A DNA stretch of 33,752 nt. Source: Candidatus Woesearchaeota archaeon. GTDB lineage: Archaea; Nanobdellota; Nanobdellia; Woesearchaeales; JAADFO01. The DNA lies in the NCBI GenBank assembly GCA_016926055.1, contig JAFGPE010000046.1, forward strand, positions 1 through 33,752, in the 5' to 3' direction. The notes under the pieces are model-generated. The model ran no database searches. It was not told the origin of the DNA and saw only the letters and a program-made list of their open reading frames with translations. Made by a program: the position numbers and the translations under genes. The first letter of the stretch is position 1. Each line of letters opens with the position of its first letter. This document shows positions 18,721-28,091 of this stretch, piece by piece.

Positions 18721-20234
18721 TCTGACATCGCCACCCTGCACTCAACTTTATATATTAATGGCTCTTCATCGTATACCAGCTTGAAGCAATTGTCGCCTTC
18801 CGATGGAATAAATCTTAATCCAGACTGGCCCAACTCGAACAAGGTATTCTCTGAGAGATATATGTAACCGACATCAAATTTTTGGCAAAGAGATACTGCC
18901 TCAATCTCTGATATTGCTGAAAATATAGTGTTCACGTCCTTGAAGCGCTGCTCAGGATTGTTCGCATAGTTGTAGTTAGAATCCATGACATTCTTTCTCC
19001 CTGCAAGAAAGGAAATCTTATGGCCCTCGCCCGGTGAAGCAAGCACCACTGAACCAGGCTCTGTATTTTCCTTGAGCCAGAGTATTGCCTTTAACTCGTC
19101 CTCCTTTGGCGTGTTAGCCCTGTTCTTAATGAAGCTCAAATCAAGAGAGGGTATGATTGACATCATGAGCATAAGTATGAAGATTAGAACGACAAGGGCG
19201 TTGCCATGCCTCGAGAACTTTGTTTTTTTCAACCAGGTTGCAAAATTCCTGAAGAAATCTGCTGAAAGCACACAAAGAATCGCACCTGCAAGCATAAGGC
19301 CGATTTTGTCCTCAATAATCCTAAACCAGGAAGCAAGGCTTATTGATATGAGAAATCCTATGATTACGAAAACATCTTTTCTTCTTTCCTCGAAAATCCT
19401 TATATATGCCACATGTATCCCGAAAAGAAGAGGTAGTGCACCAATGGAATATATCGCAAAAACGGGGTTGACCCCTGCAAAATATTCAGAAACAAGTTGT
19501 GACGGAACGCTCTTCCAGACAAAAGACGTTCCTTCTGTGAGAAGCGTATTCTTGAAGACGACAAACATCAGCCAGAGGTAAAAGATTAAAGAGAAGAGCG
19601 ATATCTCGTATTCCCTTTTCAGCACCATTTTTCTCTCAAGCTGGCAAAGCAGCAAGTAAAACAGCAGCCCTATTATGAAAACGACAGTAATTGGGCTTAG
19701 AAGAATCAGTAGCAAAAGCACAAATGCAAAATGAGCAGCATATTTCTTGTGGTCGAGAAGCCTTATATAGTAGAAAATCAGCATCAAAGAAAGAGGAACA
19801 AAAAGCGAACTCGAGGAGCCGGAGTTTACTGTTTCGCTCATAAATATGGGGATAAAACCTGCAAGGATAGATGACAGCAGCGAGGCAACTCTGTTCTTAG
19901 TTATCTCATAAGAAAGAACAAAAACCACCACCATAAGCAAGGATGCAAAAATATTGGGCAGCAGCTTCAAAAGAGTGTAAAGCGGGATGAAAAGGCTGAA
20001 GAATGCCAGCACATAATGATACAACGGGAGAAAGATATAGGTTCGGCCACCGTAACTAAGTTCATCAACATACAGGGGAAGGCCTGTTTGCCTTATGTGC
20101 TCGACCTGGCGAAGTATAAAATAAGCATTATCATCATTAAATTCAGAGTACCTAAATGCCATGTTAAACCTTATTCCGAGAACTACTAAGAACAAAGCAG
20201 CCAAACCGATGATGTATTTGTGTTTTTCTTCCAC
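18717..20234 (-). CDS. Multi-pass membrane protein, AglB/STT3-like GT-C family (second copy)
   Basis: 505 aa; FNDDNAYFILRQVEHIRQTGLPLY..GGRTYIFLPLYHY, C-terminal WLKENTEPGSVVLASPGEGHKISFLAGRKNVMD. Confidence 0.65.
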   Translation of the reverse strand: MEEKHKYIIGLAALFLVVLGIRFNMAFRYSEFNDDNAYFILRQVEHIRQTGLPLYVDELSYGGRTYIFLPLYHYVLAFFSLFIPLYTLLKLLPNIFASLLMVVVFVLSYEITKNRVASLLSSILAGFIPIFMSETVNSGSSSSLFVPLSLMLIFYYIRLLDHKKYAAHFAFVLLLLILLSPITVVFIIGLLFYLLLCQLERKMVLKREYEISLFSLIFYLWLMFVVFKNTLLTEGTSFVWKSVPSQLVSEYFAGVNPVFAIYSIGALPLLFGIHVAYIRIFEERRKDVFVIIGFLISISLASWFRIIEDKIGLMLAGAILCVLSADFFRNFATWLKKTKFSRHGNALVVLIFILMLMMSIIPSLDLSFIKNRANTPKEDELKAILWLKENTEPGSVVLASPGEGHKISFLAGRKNVMDSNYNYANNPEQRFKDVNTIFSAISEIEAVSLCQKFDVGYIYLSENTLFELGQSGLRFIPSEGDNCFKLVYDEEPLIYKVECRVAMSE

Positions 20235-20317
20235 AGAAAGGTGTGATATGGTGTAGTATAAATATCTTTTTTTCTTTTCCTATAAGTATATAAAGAAATA
20301 TTCATTCACCGTGCAAT

Positions 20318-21004
20318 ATGAAAGAAGAAATAAAGGTATCCAGCGGCTCCCCTGTAGTTGATAAATTACTGGAAGGTGGCTTTGAAACAGGTGTCCTGAA
20401 TACAGTATATGGACCTGCAGGAAGCGGAAAAACCTGCTGTTGCCTTATCGCAGCAATACTGCAGTCAATGGAAGGCAGGAAGACTGTGTATATAGACACG
20501 GAATCGAATTTTTCGCTTACACGATTAAAGCAGCTGGCAGACGACTATAAAAGAGTTCTTAACAATATGCTTTTCTCGAGGCCTGGCTCAATGGCAGAGC
20601 AGAAAAAATCTCTTCTTAAACTAAAGGAATCGCCTGTCAAGAATCTTGGCCTGATAATAATTGACTCGATAGCAACCCCATACAGGGTTGAGATGGGGAT
20701 GACCAAGGAGAAATATGATGTCAACAGGGAGCTTGGCTTTCAGCTTTCCATACTTCTTGACATTGCAAGGGCAAGAAACATTCCTGTGCTGCTTACTGAC
20801 CAGGTATATTCTGATTTTGAGAACAAGGGAACAGTGAAGATTGTGGGAGGGGATGTGATAAGCTACTCCAGCAAATGCCTTGTAGAGCTGAAGAAGTTCG
20901 CTGGAGGCAAAAGAGCGGCAATAGTAAAGCGGCACAGGTCCCTGCCTGAAGGAAAAAGCATCATGCTCGAGATAACCGAAAAGGGGTTTCAGGAAGTATA
21001 TTGA
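20318..21004 (+). CDS. radB: DNA repair and recombination protein RadB
   Basis: 228 aa RecA-like core; Walker A GPAGSGKT, LIIIDSIATPYR, short archaeal RadB architecture. Confidence 0.9.
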   Translation: MKEEIKVSSGSPVVDKLLEGGFETGVLNTVYGPAGSGKTCCCLIAAILQSMEGRKTVYIDTESNFSLTRLKQLADDYKRVLNNMLFSRPGSMAEQKKSLLKLKESPVKNLGLIIIDSIATPYRVEMGMTKEKYDVNRELGFQLSILLDIARARNIPVLLTDQVYSDFENKGTVKIVGGDVISYSSKCLVELKKFAGGKRAAIVKRHRSLPEGKSIMLEITEKGFQEVY

Positions 21005-21077
21005 AAAAGATGTCAAGCAGTTTAAAGCACATTATGACAAAGAAAGTTATTCCGGTACTCAAATAAATTCATTATTC

Positions 21078-21094
21078 TTTACGAATTTCGTAAA
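21078..21094. promoter_or_regulatory. Candidate operator upstream of lysC
   Basis: TTTACGAA-T-TTCGTAAA, a perfect 8-bp inverted repeat. Confidence 0.5.
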
Positions 21095-21148
21095 AATATC
21101 CTGTTTTCCAATAAATTTTTATATGTGATGTTGTTTCCCAACGCTAAA

Positions 21149-22465
21149 ATGATAGTGATGAAGTTTGGCGGCTCATCTGTAAAGGATGCTGTTATGTTCA
21201 AAAGAGTCGCATCTATTGTAACAGAAAGGCTTGATAAAAAGCCGTTGGTTGTTCTTTCGGCAGTCAAGGGAGTGACTGACATGCTGATAAAAAGCCTTGA
21301 TGAATCGCTTTTAGGAAACTATGCTTCTTATGAAAAGATTGCTGAGATGCATAAAAAGATAATTGAGGAACTCGGACTTTCATTCGATATGATAAGCCCT
21401 GAACTGATAGAACTAAAAAAAGCATTGGAAACAAACTCGAAGGTTAAGGAAAACACTGCTGAGTTTCTCGACTACATTTCGTTTTTTGGCGAAAGAATGA
21501 GTGTAAAGATTCTTGCACAACTACTGAACAAGCAGGGAATAAGCTCAGAGTCATTTGTTTCAGGGGACATTGGTCTGTTGACCGACTCTGCATTTGGCAA
21601 TGCAACAATCCTTCCCCACTCCTACAAGAAGATGAAGGAGTTCCTGTCAAAAGTCAAGGCTGTTCCCGTAATAACGGGTTTTGGAGGAAAAGACGCTAAT
21701 GGACGATTCACAACATTCCAAAGAGGGGGCTCTGACTATGTGGCTTCACTGTTCGGAGCAGCAGTCCATGCAGCTGAAATACAGATCTGGACAGATGTCA
21801 ACGGAATAATGTCGGCCGATCCAAGGATCGTGAAGAACGCAAGAACAATCCCTGAACTGAGCTTCGACGAGGCATCTGAGCTTGCATATTTCGGCGCAAA
21901 GGTTCTTCATCCAAAAACAATAGTCCCTGCAATAGAGAAGAACATCCTTGTCATCGTGCTGAACACTTTCGAGCCTGAACATAGCGGTTCAAGGATAGTC
22001 AAGGATGCGAAAAAATCATCAGCCATCATGAAGGCCGTATCTTTTAAGAAAGGAATAACTGTTATCGAGGCGAAATCCACAAGAATGCTCAACTCGCACG
22101 GCTATCTTGCAAACATGTTCGCGGTATTTCAGAAATACAAGAAGCCGGTCGATATGGTGTCTACATCTGAAATCAATGTGTCGATGACTGTCGATTCATT
22201 GGAAAACATGGATGAGATTGTAAAAGAGCTTTCGGAAATTGCAAGCGTAAAGATTCACAAGCACAGGGCAATTGTTTATGCTGTAGGTGAAGGGATGAAA
22301 GCCCATGCAGGAACAGCGGCAAGAATTTTTTCGACAATAGGTAACAGAGGCATTAATCTTGAGATGATATCCCAATGCTTTGACGAGCACTCTGTCGGCT
22401 TTGTCGTTAGAGAGGAACAGGCAGAGAAAGCCATGATAACATTGCACGAGGAATTCATAAAATAA
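21149..22465 (+). CDS. lysC: Aspartate kinase
   Basis: MIVMKFGGSSVKDA, FQRGGSDYVASL, C-terminal ACT domains. Start 21149 preferred over 21125 because of a TATA box at 21116-21125. Confidence 0.95.
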   Translation: MIVMKFGGSSVKDAVMFKRVASIVTERLDKKPLVVLSAVKGVTDMLIKSLDESLLGNYASYEKIAEMHKKIIEELGLSFDMISPELIELKKALETNSKVKENTAEFLDYISFFGERMSVKILAQLLNKQGISSESFVSGDIGLLTDSAFGNATILPHSYKKMKEFLSKVKAVPVITGFGGKDANGRFTTFQRGGSDYVASLFGAAVHAAEIQIWTDVNGIMSADPRIVKNARTIPELSFDEASELAYFGAKVLHPKTIVPAIEKNILVIVLNTFEPEHSGSRIVKDAKKSSAIMKAVSFKKGITVIEAKSTRMLNSHGYLANMFAVFQKYKKPVDMVSTSEINVSMTVDSLENMDEIVKELSEIASVKIHKHRAIVYAVGEGMKAHAGTAARIFSTIGNRGINLEMISQCFDEHSVGFVVREEQAEKAMITLHEEFIK

Positions 22466-22542
22466 TACTATTTTCGTACTAAGAATGACATTATCTTACT
22501 AAAAACGAAATATTTATATATTAATTCGGATTTCTTCGAAGA

Positions 22543-22944
22543 ATGGACAACATAGACTCGACAATAATCGGTATGCTAAGCAACGATTCGAGAACCCCTT
22601 TCCTTAAGATAGCTTCCCAGCTAAAAGTGTCCGAGGGAACAATCAGAAAAAGGGTAAAGAAGCTTTTAAAAGCCGGAACAATAAGAAGATTTACGATAGA
22701 GACATCACAGCAGAGGTTCGGAATAGTAGGTATTGAGACTGAAACGAAGGTTGAGACTAAAAGAATTGTACAAAAGATTCAGAGCTTCGGGGTTCCAGAG
22801 ATATATGAGGTAACTGGAAAGTTTGACATCATCTGCATGGTTCCTGCGCTGGAGATGATAATGGTGAATGAGATACTTGAGAAAATAAGGACAACCCCCG
22901 GAGTCATGCACACGGAAACATTCACAATTCTGACAAAAGTGTAG
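22543..22944 (+). CDS. Lrp/AsnC-family transcriptional regulator
   Basis: 133 aa; HTH LKIASQLKVSEGTIRKRVKKL plus RAM domain EVTGKFDIICMV. Confidence 0.92.
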   Translation: MDNIDSTIIGMLSNDSRTPFLKIASQLKVSEGTIRKRVKKLLKAGTIRRFTIETSQQRFGIVGIETETKVETKRIVQKIQSFGVPEIYEVTGKFDIICMVPALEMIMVNEILEKIRTTPGVMHTETFTILTKV

Positions 22945-22962
22945 TTTTTTGGAGGACTCAAA

Positions 22963-23712
22963 ATGAAATTGGCTATAATAGGCTATGGAAAAATGGGAAA
23001 AGCTGTTGAGAAGATTGCAAAGGAGAAAGGCCACGAGATTATTGCAATAATCGATCCCAACTGCGACAGCTGCTTAAAGGAGATAAACGAAAATAATCTC
23101 AGGAATGTGGAGACGTGCATAGACTTCACCAGCCCAACTGCGGTGATTGAAAATATCAGGAGGATTTCAAGACTTGGAAAGAATATTGTCGTCGGAACAA
23201 CAGGCTGGTATGAAAAGATGGATGAAGTGGAGAAAATAGTGAAGGATAATAACATCGGCTTGATCTGGTCTGGGAACTTTTCAATAGGGGTTAATGCACT
23301 TTTTGCAATTGTTGAAAAGGCTGCGAAAATATTCAACAACCTTGAGGAATATGATGTGCTGGCTCACGAGCTCCATCACAGAAACAAGGCTGACTCACCG
23401 TCGGGAACAGCAAAGATGCTGGGAAAAATCCTTGTTGACAACATCGACAGAAAGAAGAAGGTTGTTTATGAGATGCTTGGCAGGAAGGTTGCAGCAGAAG
23501 AGATCCATTTCTCGAGCACAAGAGGTGGCTTAATTCCCGGGACCCATGCAATACTGTTTGACAGCGCTGTTGACACAATCGAAATAACGCATACAGCAAG
23601 AGGCAGGGAAGGGTTTGCAACAGGTGCTGTGATGGCGGCAGAGTTCATCTCTGGAAAGAAAGGATTTTACAGCATAGATGATTTGATGAAAAAGATAATA
23701 GGAGGCGGATAA
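22963..23712 (+). CDS. dapB: 4-hydroxy-tetrahydrodipicolinate reductase
   Basis: 249 aa; GYGKMGKAVE, ELHHRNKADSPSGTA. Confidence 0.96.
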   Translation: MKLAIIGYGKMGKAVEKIAKEKGHEIIAIIDPNCDSCLKEINENNLRNVETCIDFTSPTAVIENIRRISRLGKNIVVGTTGWYEKMDEVEKIVKDNNIGLIWSGNFSIGVNALFAIVEKAAKIFNNLEEYDVLAHELHHRNKADSPSGTAKMLGKILVDNIDRKKKVVYEMLGRKVAAEEIHFSSTRGGLIPGTHAILFDSAVDTIEITHTARGREGFATGAVMAAEFISGKKGFYSIDDLMKKIIGGG

Positions 23713-23713
23713 A

Positions 23714-24592
23714 ATGTTCAGAGGAGTATACACTGCAATCGTAACCCCTTTCAACAAGGATGAAAGCGTGGACGAGAAAGCGCTGAGGAAGCTTATTGAT
23801 TACAATATAAAGAAAGGGGTATCAGGAATTGTTCCCTGCGGCACAACAGGAGAAAGCCCGACACTAAGCCATGAAGAACACGACAAAGTTATTGAAGTTG
23901 CTGTCGAGCATGTCAATGGCAGGGTGCCTGTGATTGCCGGAACAGGATCAAACTGCACAAAAGAAGCAATAAGGCTGACACAGCATGCTGAGAAAGCAGG
24001 AGCTGATGGTGTGCTTCTTGTCAATCCTTACTACAATAAGCCGACACAAGAAGGATTATACAGGCATTTCAAGGCAATAGCCAACTCTGTAAAGATTCCG
24101 TGCATAGTTTACAACATAAAGGGAAGAACAGGAGTTAACGTTGAAACACCCACTTTAATGAGGATTGCAAGGGATTGCAAAAATGTTGTTGGTGTGAAGG
24201 AAGCTTCAGGCGACTTAAACCAGATGAAGGATGTGATTGCAAAAAGGCCTGAAGGCTTCAGTGTTCTTTCAGGAGACGACAACATCGCTCTTGAGCTTAT
24301 AAAGGCTGGTGGCGATGGAGTAGTATCTGTCGCAAGCAACATCATTCCAGAAGAGATGACGGAGATGGTGGCCCTGGCACTGAAAGGGGATTATTCAGAG
24401 GCAGAAAAAATAAATAATCATCTTGCCGAATTCTTCAAGATGGAATTTATAGAAACAAATCCAATACCGATAAAATACATGCTCGGTCTCAAGGGAATGA
24501 TAAATGACATCTACAGGCTGCCGTTGTGTGAGCTGAAGCCTGAGAACAAAAAGAAAGTGGAAGAGCTGATGAAGAGAATGAAGCTTATCTAG
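23714..24592 (+). CDS. dapA: 4-hydroxy-tetrahydrodipicolinate synthase
   Basis: 292 aa; GTTGESPTLSHEEH, VYNIKGRTGVN, GVKEASGDL. Confidence 0.97.
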   Translation: MFRGVYTAIVTPFNKDESVDEKALRKLIDYNIKKGVSGIVPCGTTGESPTLSHEEHDKVIEVAVEHVNGRVPVIAGTGSNCTKEAIRLTQHAEKAGADGVLLVNPYYNKPTQEGLYRHFKAIANSVKIPCIVYNIKGRTGVNVETPTLMRIARDCKNVVGVKEASGDLNQMKDVIAKRPEGFSVLSGDDNIALELIKAGGDGVVSVASNIIPEEMTEMVALALKGDYSEAEKINNHLAEFFKMEFIETNPIPIKYMLGLKGMINDIYRLPLCELKPENKKKVEELMKRMKLI

Positions 24593-24603
24593 AGGGTGGA
24601 AAC

Positions 24604-25614
24604 ATGAGAAAAGTCAGGGTAGGAATAATGGGAGCAACAGGAATGGTTGGAACTGAAATAACTGAAGTTCTGTTCGACAGGAGATTCCCGATATCAAAGC
24701 TAAGGCTTTATGCCTCTGAAAGGTCTGTAGGAAAGAAGATAAAGACAAAAATGGGAGAGATAACCGTTGAAAATGCAGACACTGCAGATTACTCTCAGCT
24801 AGATGTTGCTTTTTTTGCAATAGGCGGAGGCTGGCCAAAGGAAAATGCAAAGAAGGCAACAGATGCAGGATGTGTTGTAATAGACAACTCCTCGACATTC
24901 CGCTACGACAAAAATGTTCCTTTGGTTATTCCGGAGATTAATCCTGAGGCAATTGGAAAGTCTTTACTGATTGCAAACCCTAACTGCACTACTGCTGTTG
25001 CTGCAATTCCTTTATGGCAGATATACAAAAAGTTCGGCCTGAAAAAGGTATTTGTTTCGACATACCAGGCAACAAGCGGCGCAGGCCAGGGCGGGATGAT
25101 TGAGCTTGAGAATGAAACAAGAAACGTCCTTGATGGAAAAAATGCAAAGAATAAGGTATTCGCATATCCAATCCCTTTTAACGTCATTCCGCACATAGAT
25201 GTGTTTCAGGAGAACGGCTACACTAAAGAAGAGATGAAGGTTGTCTGGGAGACAAGGAAAATATTCGGAAACCCGGAATTGAGCATCAGCTGCACAGCAG
25301 TAAGGATTCCTACAATGAGGGCCCACTCCGAAGCAATTGTTGTTGAGACTGTAAAACCCGTCTCGCCCGATGAAGTCAGGGCAATACTTAGAAAGACAAA
25401 AGGGGTTGAAGTAAAGGACAATATGGAGAAGAAAATCTATCCCATGCCACTTACAGCAACAAAGAAATACGATGTCGAGGTTGGGAGGATAAGGCAGAAT
25501 CTTGTCTTCGGAAAAAACGGTCTTGAGTTTTTTGTAAGCGGAGACCAAGTACTTAAAGGGGCTGCATTGAACGCTGTACAGATAGCTGAAGTAATTGCAA
25601 AGAAAAGGTTCTAA
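24604..25614 (+). CDS. asd: Aspartate-semialdehyde dehydrogenase
   Basis: 336 aa; GATGMVGTE, ANPNCTT, STYQATSGAGQGG. Confidence 0.95.
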   Translation: MRKVRVGIMGATGMVGTEITEVLFDRRFPISKLRLYASERSVGKKIKTKMGEITVENADTADYSQLDVAFFAIGGGWPKENAKKATDAGCVVIDNSSTFRYDKNVPLVIPEINPEAIGKSLLIANPNCTTAVAAIPLWQIYKKFGLKKVFVSTYQATSGAGQGGMIELENETRNVLDGKNAKNKVFAYPIPFNVIPHIDVFQENGYTKEEMKVVWETRKIFGNPELSISCTAVRIPTMRAHSEAIVVETVKPVSPDEVRAILRKTKGVEVKDNMEKKIYPMPLTATKKYDVEVGRIRQNLVFGKNGLEFFVSGDQVLKGAALNAVQIAEVIAKKRF

Positions 25615-25615
25615 G

Positions 25616-26860
25616 ATGAAATATCTCCCTGAACAAAAGATATTGGAAGCACTAAATGAATTTAATACTCCTTTCCACATCTATGACGAAAAATTGATTA
25701 GGGAGAACGCAGTGCAGTTCAAGAAAGCGTTTGGCATTCTTCCAGGATTCAGGAATTATTTTGCGGTGAAAGCGCTGCCAAATCCGTTTATCCTGAAGGT
25801 TCTGGAGGAAGAAGGGATGGGTGCCGACTGCAGCAGTCTTCCTGAGCTGATGCTTGCGGAAAAAGCAGGAATTACAGGAGAAAACATCATGTTTTCCTCG
25901 AACGATACACCTGCAGAAGAATTCAAAGCTGCAAAAAAGCTCGGCGCAATAATCAACCTGGACGATATGAGCCACATAGAATTCCTTGAAAAGAACGCAG
26001 GGATACCTCGCTGTGTTTGCTTAAGATACAACCCCGGAAAGTCTAGGGAAGGGGGAAATTTGATAATAGGGAAGCCTGCTGAAGCAAAATACGGCTTCAC
26101 AAAAGAGCAGCTGTTTGAAGGGTATATGCTTCTGAAAAAAAAAGGAGTTAAGCGGTTTGGCCTCCATACGATGATTGTATCTAACGAACTTAATGAGAAG
26201 TATATAATCGGGACTGCCATCATGCTCTTCGAGGTTATTGCAGAGGTTAAGAAAAGACTGGATGTTGCAATTGAATTTGTGAATCTTGGAGGAGGAATAG
26301 GAATTCCTTATCGCCCGGAGCAGAAGGCTGTTTCATATGAAAGGATTGCTAATGGCATAAAGAAAGCATATGAAGAAATTCTTGTAAACCTCAAGCCGAA
26401 AATTTTCATGGAATGCGGAAGAGCGATAACGGGTCCTTACGGCTGGCTTGTCGCAAGAGTAAGGCACATTAAGCACACGTACAAGGACTATGTTGGGTTG
26501 GATGCAAGCATGGCTAATCTCATGAGGCCTGCCATCTATGGGGCTCACCATCATATAACTGTCGTCGGAAAAGAAAAAAAGCCGCACAACCACAGGTATG
26601 ATGTCACCGGCTCATTGTGTGAGAACAACGACAAGTTCGCAATTGACAGGATGCTTCCTGAAATCAGGGAAGGGGATGTTATTGTGATTCACGACACTGG
26701 CGCACATGGTCATGCAATGGGCTTCAACTACAATGGGAAGCTGCGAAGCGCAGAACTATTGATAAGGGAGGATGGCAGCATCATCGAGATAAGAAGGGCG
26801 GAGACAACTGATGATTACTTTGCGACACTGGATTTCAACAGATTAAAAAAGTTTAAATAA
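25616..26860 (+). CDS. lysA: Diaminopimelate decarboxylase
   Basis: FRNYFAVKALPNP PLP-lysine site, GGGIGIPY, CGRAITGPYG. ATG at 25616 follows the asd stop. Confidence 0.93.
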   Translation: MKYLPEQKILEALNEFNTPFHIYDEKLIRENAVQFKKAFGILPGFRNYFAVKALPNPFILKVLEEEGMGADCSSLPELMLAEKAGITGENIMFSSNDTPAEEFKAAKKLGAIINLDDMSHIEFLEKNAGIPRCVCLRYNPGKSREGGNLIIGKPAEAKYGFTKEQLFEGYMLLKKKGVKRFGLHTMIVSNELNEKYIIGTAIMLFEVIAEVKKRLDVAIEFVNLGGGIGIPYRPEQKAVSYERIANGIKKAYEEILVNLKPKIFMECGRAITGPYGWLVARVRHIKHTYKDYVGLDASMANLMRPAIYGAHHHITVVGKEKKPHNHRYDVTGSLCENNDKFAIDRMLPEIREGDVIVIHDTGAHGHAMGFNYNGKLRSAELLIREDGSIIEIRRAETTDDYFATLDFNRLKKFK

Positions 26861-26861
26861 A

Positions 26862-28073
26862 ATGGTAAAGAGAAACAAAAACATGGAGAAGCTTATTTCA
26901 GGGTATCTCTTCCCTGAGATAAACAAGCGGAAGAAGGCTTTGCTTGAGATGAATCCAAAAGCAAAAATCATTAGCCTCGGTATTGGAAATACGACTCAGC
27001 CATTGACTTCGCATGTTGTAAGCGCGCTTAAGGAAGCTTCCGTTGCAATGGGAACAAAGGAAGGGTATTCTGGCTATGGGGACGAGCAAGGGCTGCCTGC
27101 GCTGAGAAAGAAGATTTCTGAAACGCTGTACAATGGAACAATCGGAGCGGACGAAGTGTTTATCTCTGACGGCGCAAAGTGCGATATCGGAAGACTGCAA
27201 CTGATGTTTGGCCATGACGTGAGCATTGCTGTACAGGACCCGTCATACCCCGTCTATGTCGACGGAAGCGTAATAATCGGAGCAACAGGCAAGAGCAAGG
27301 ATGGGCAGTTTGAGAAAATCCATTACATGAAGTGCCTGCCAGAAAATGATTTCTTTCCAAAACTCGAAAAGAAAACAGACCTGATATACTTCTGCTCGCC
27401 GAATAACCCAACGGGAGCAGCATCAACCAGGGAGCAGCTGAATGAGCTTGTTGAATTTGCGAGGAAGAACAACTCAATCATTATTTTTGATGCTGCATAT
27501 TCTGAATTCATCAAGGACAAAAAAATTCCTAAAACAATCTTTGATATAGAAGGGGCAAAAGACGTCGCGATTGAGGTCAATTCATTCTCAAAGACAGCAG
27601 GATTTACAGGAGTAAGACTTGGATGGTGCATTGTGCCGAAGGGGCTGAAGTACAGCGACGGCTCTCCTGTGATAAATGACTGGAACCGTATAATGACGAC
27701 AGTATTTAATGGCGCATCAAATATTGTGCAGAAGGCAGGGCTTGCAATACTTGACAAAAAAGGATGGAAGGAAACAAAAAAATTGATCGATTATTACATG
27801 AAAAACGCAGAAATTATTAAAAAAGGTCTTGATGAGATGGGAATAGAGAATTATGGCGGAGTAAACGCACCATATGTGTGGGCAAGATTTCCAGGCAAGA
27901 AGTCGTGGGATGTTTTTTCTGAAATGCTTGATAATGCGCACGTCGTTACAACACCCGGTTCTGGCTTTGGTCCTGCCGGCGAGGGCTTCATAAGGTTCTC
28001 TTCATTCGGAAACAAGGAGGACACAATAGAAGCGATGAAAAGGGTGAAAGAAATAAAGATAATGAAAAAATAA
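26862..28073 (+). CDS. dapL: LL-diaminopimelate aminotransferase
   Basis: 403 aa; SLGIGNTTQPL, GYSGYGDEQGLPALR, FCSPNNPTGAA, NSFSKTAGFTGVRLGW. Confidence 0.95.
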   Translation: MVKRNKNMEKLISGYLFPEINKRKKALLEMNPKAKIISLGIGNTTQPLTSHVVSALKEASVAMGTKEGYSGYGDEQGLPALRKKISETLYNGTIGADEVFISDGAKCDIGRLQLMFGHDVSIAVQDPSYPVYVDGSVIIGATGKSKDGQFEKIHYMKCLPENDFFPKLEKKTDLIYFCSPNNPTGAASTREQLNELVEFARKNNSIIIFDAAYSEFIKDKKIPKTIFDIEGAKDVAIEVNSFSKTAGFTGVRLGWCIVPKGLKYSDGSPVINDWNRIMTTVFNGASNIVQKAGLAILDKKGWKETKKLIDYYMKNAEIIKKGLDEMGIENYGGVNAPYVWARFPGKKSWDVFSEMLDNAHVVTTPGSGFGPAGEGFIRFSSFGNKEDTIEAMKRVKEIKIMKK

Positions 28074-28091
28074 AATAATAAATATTCATCA

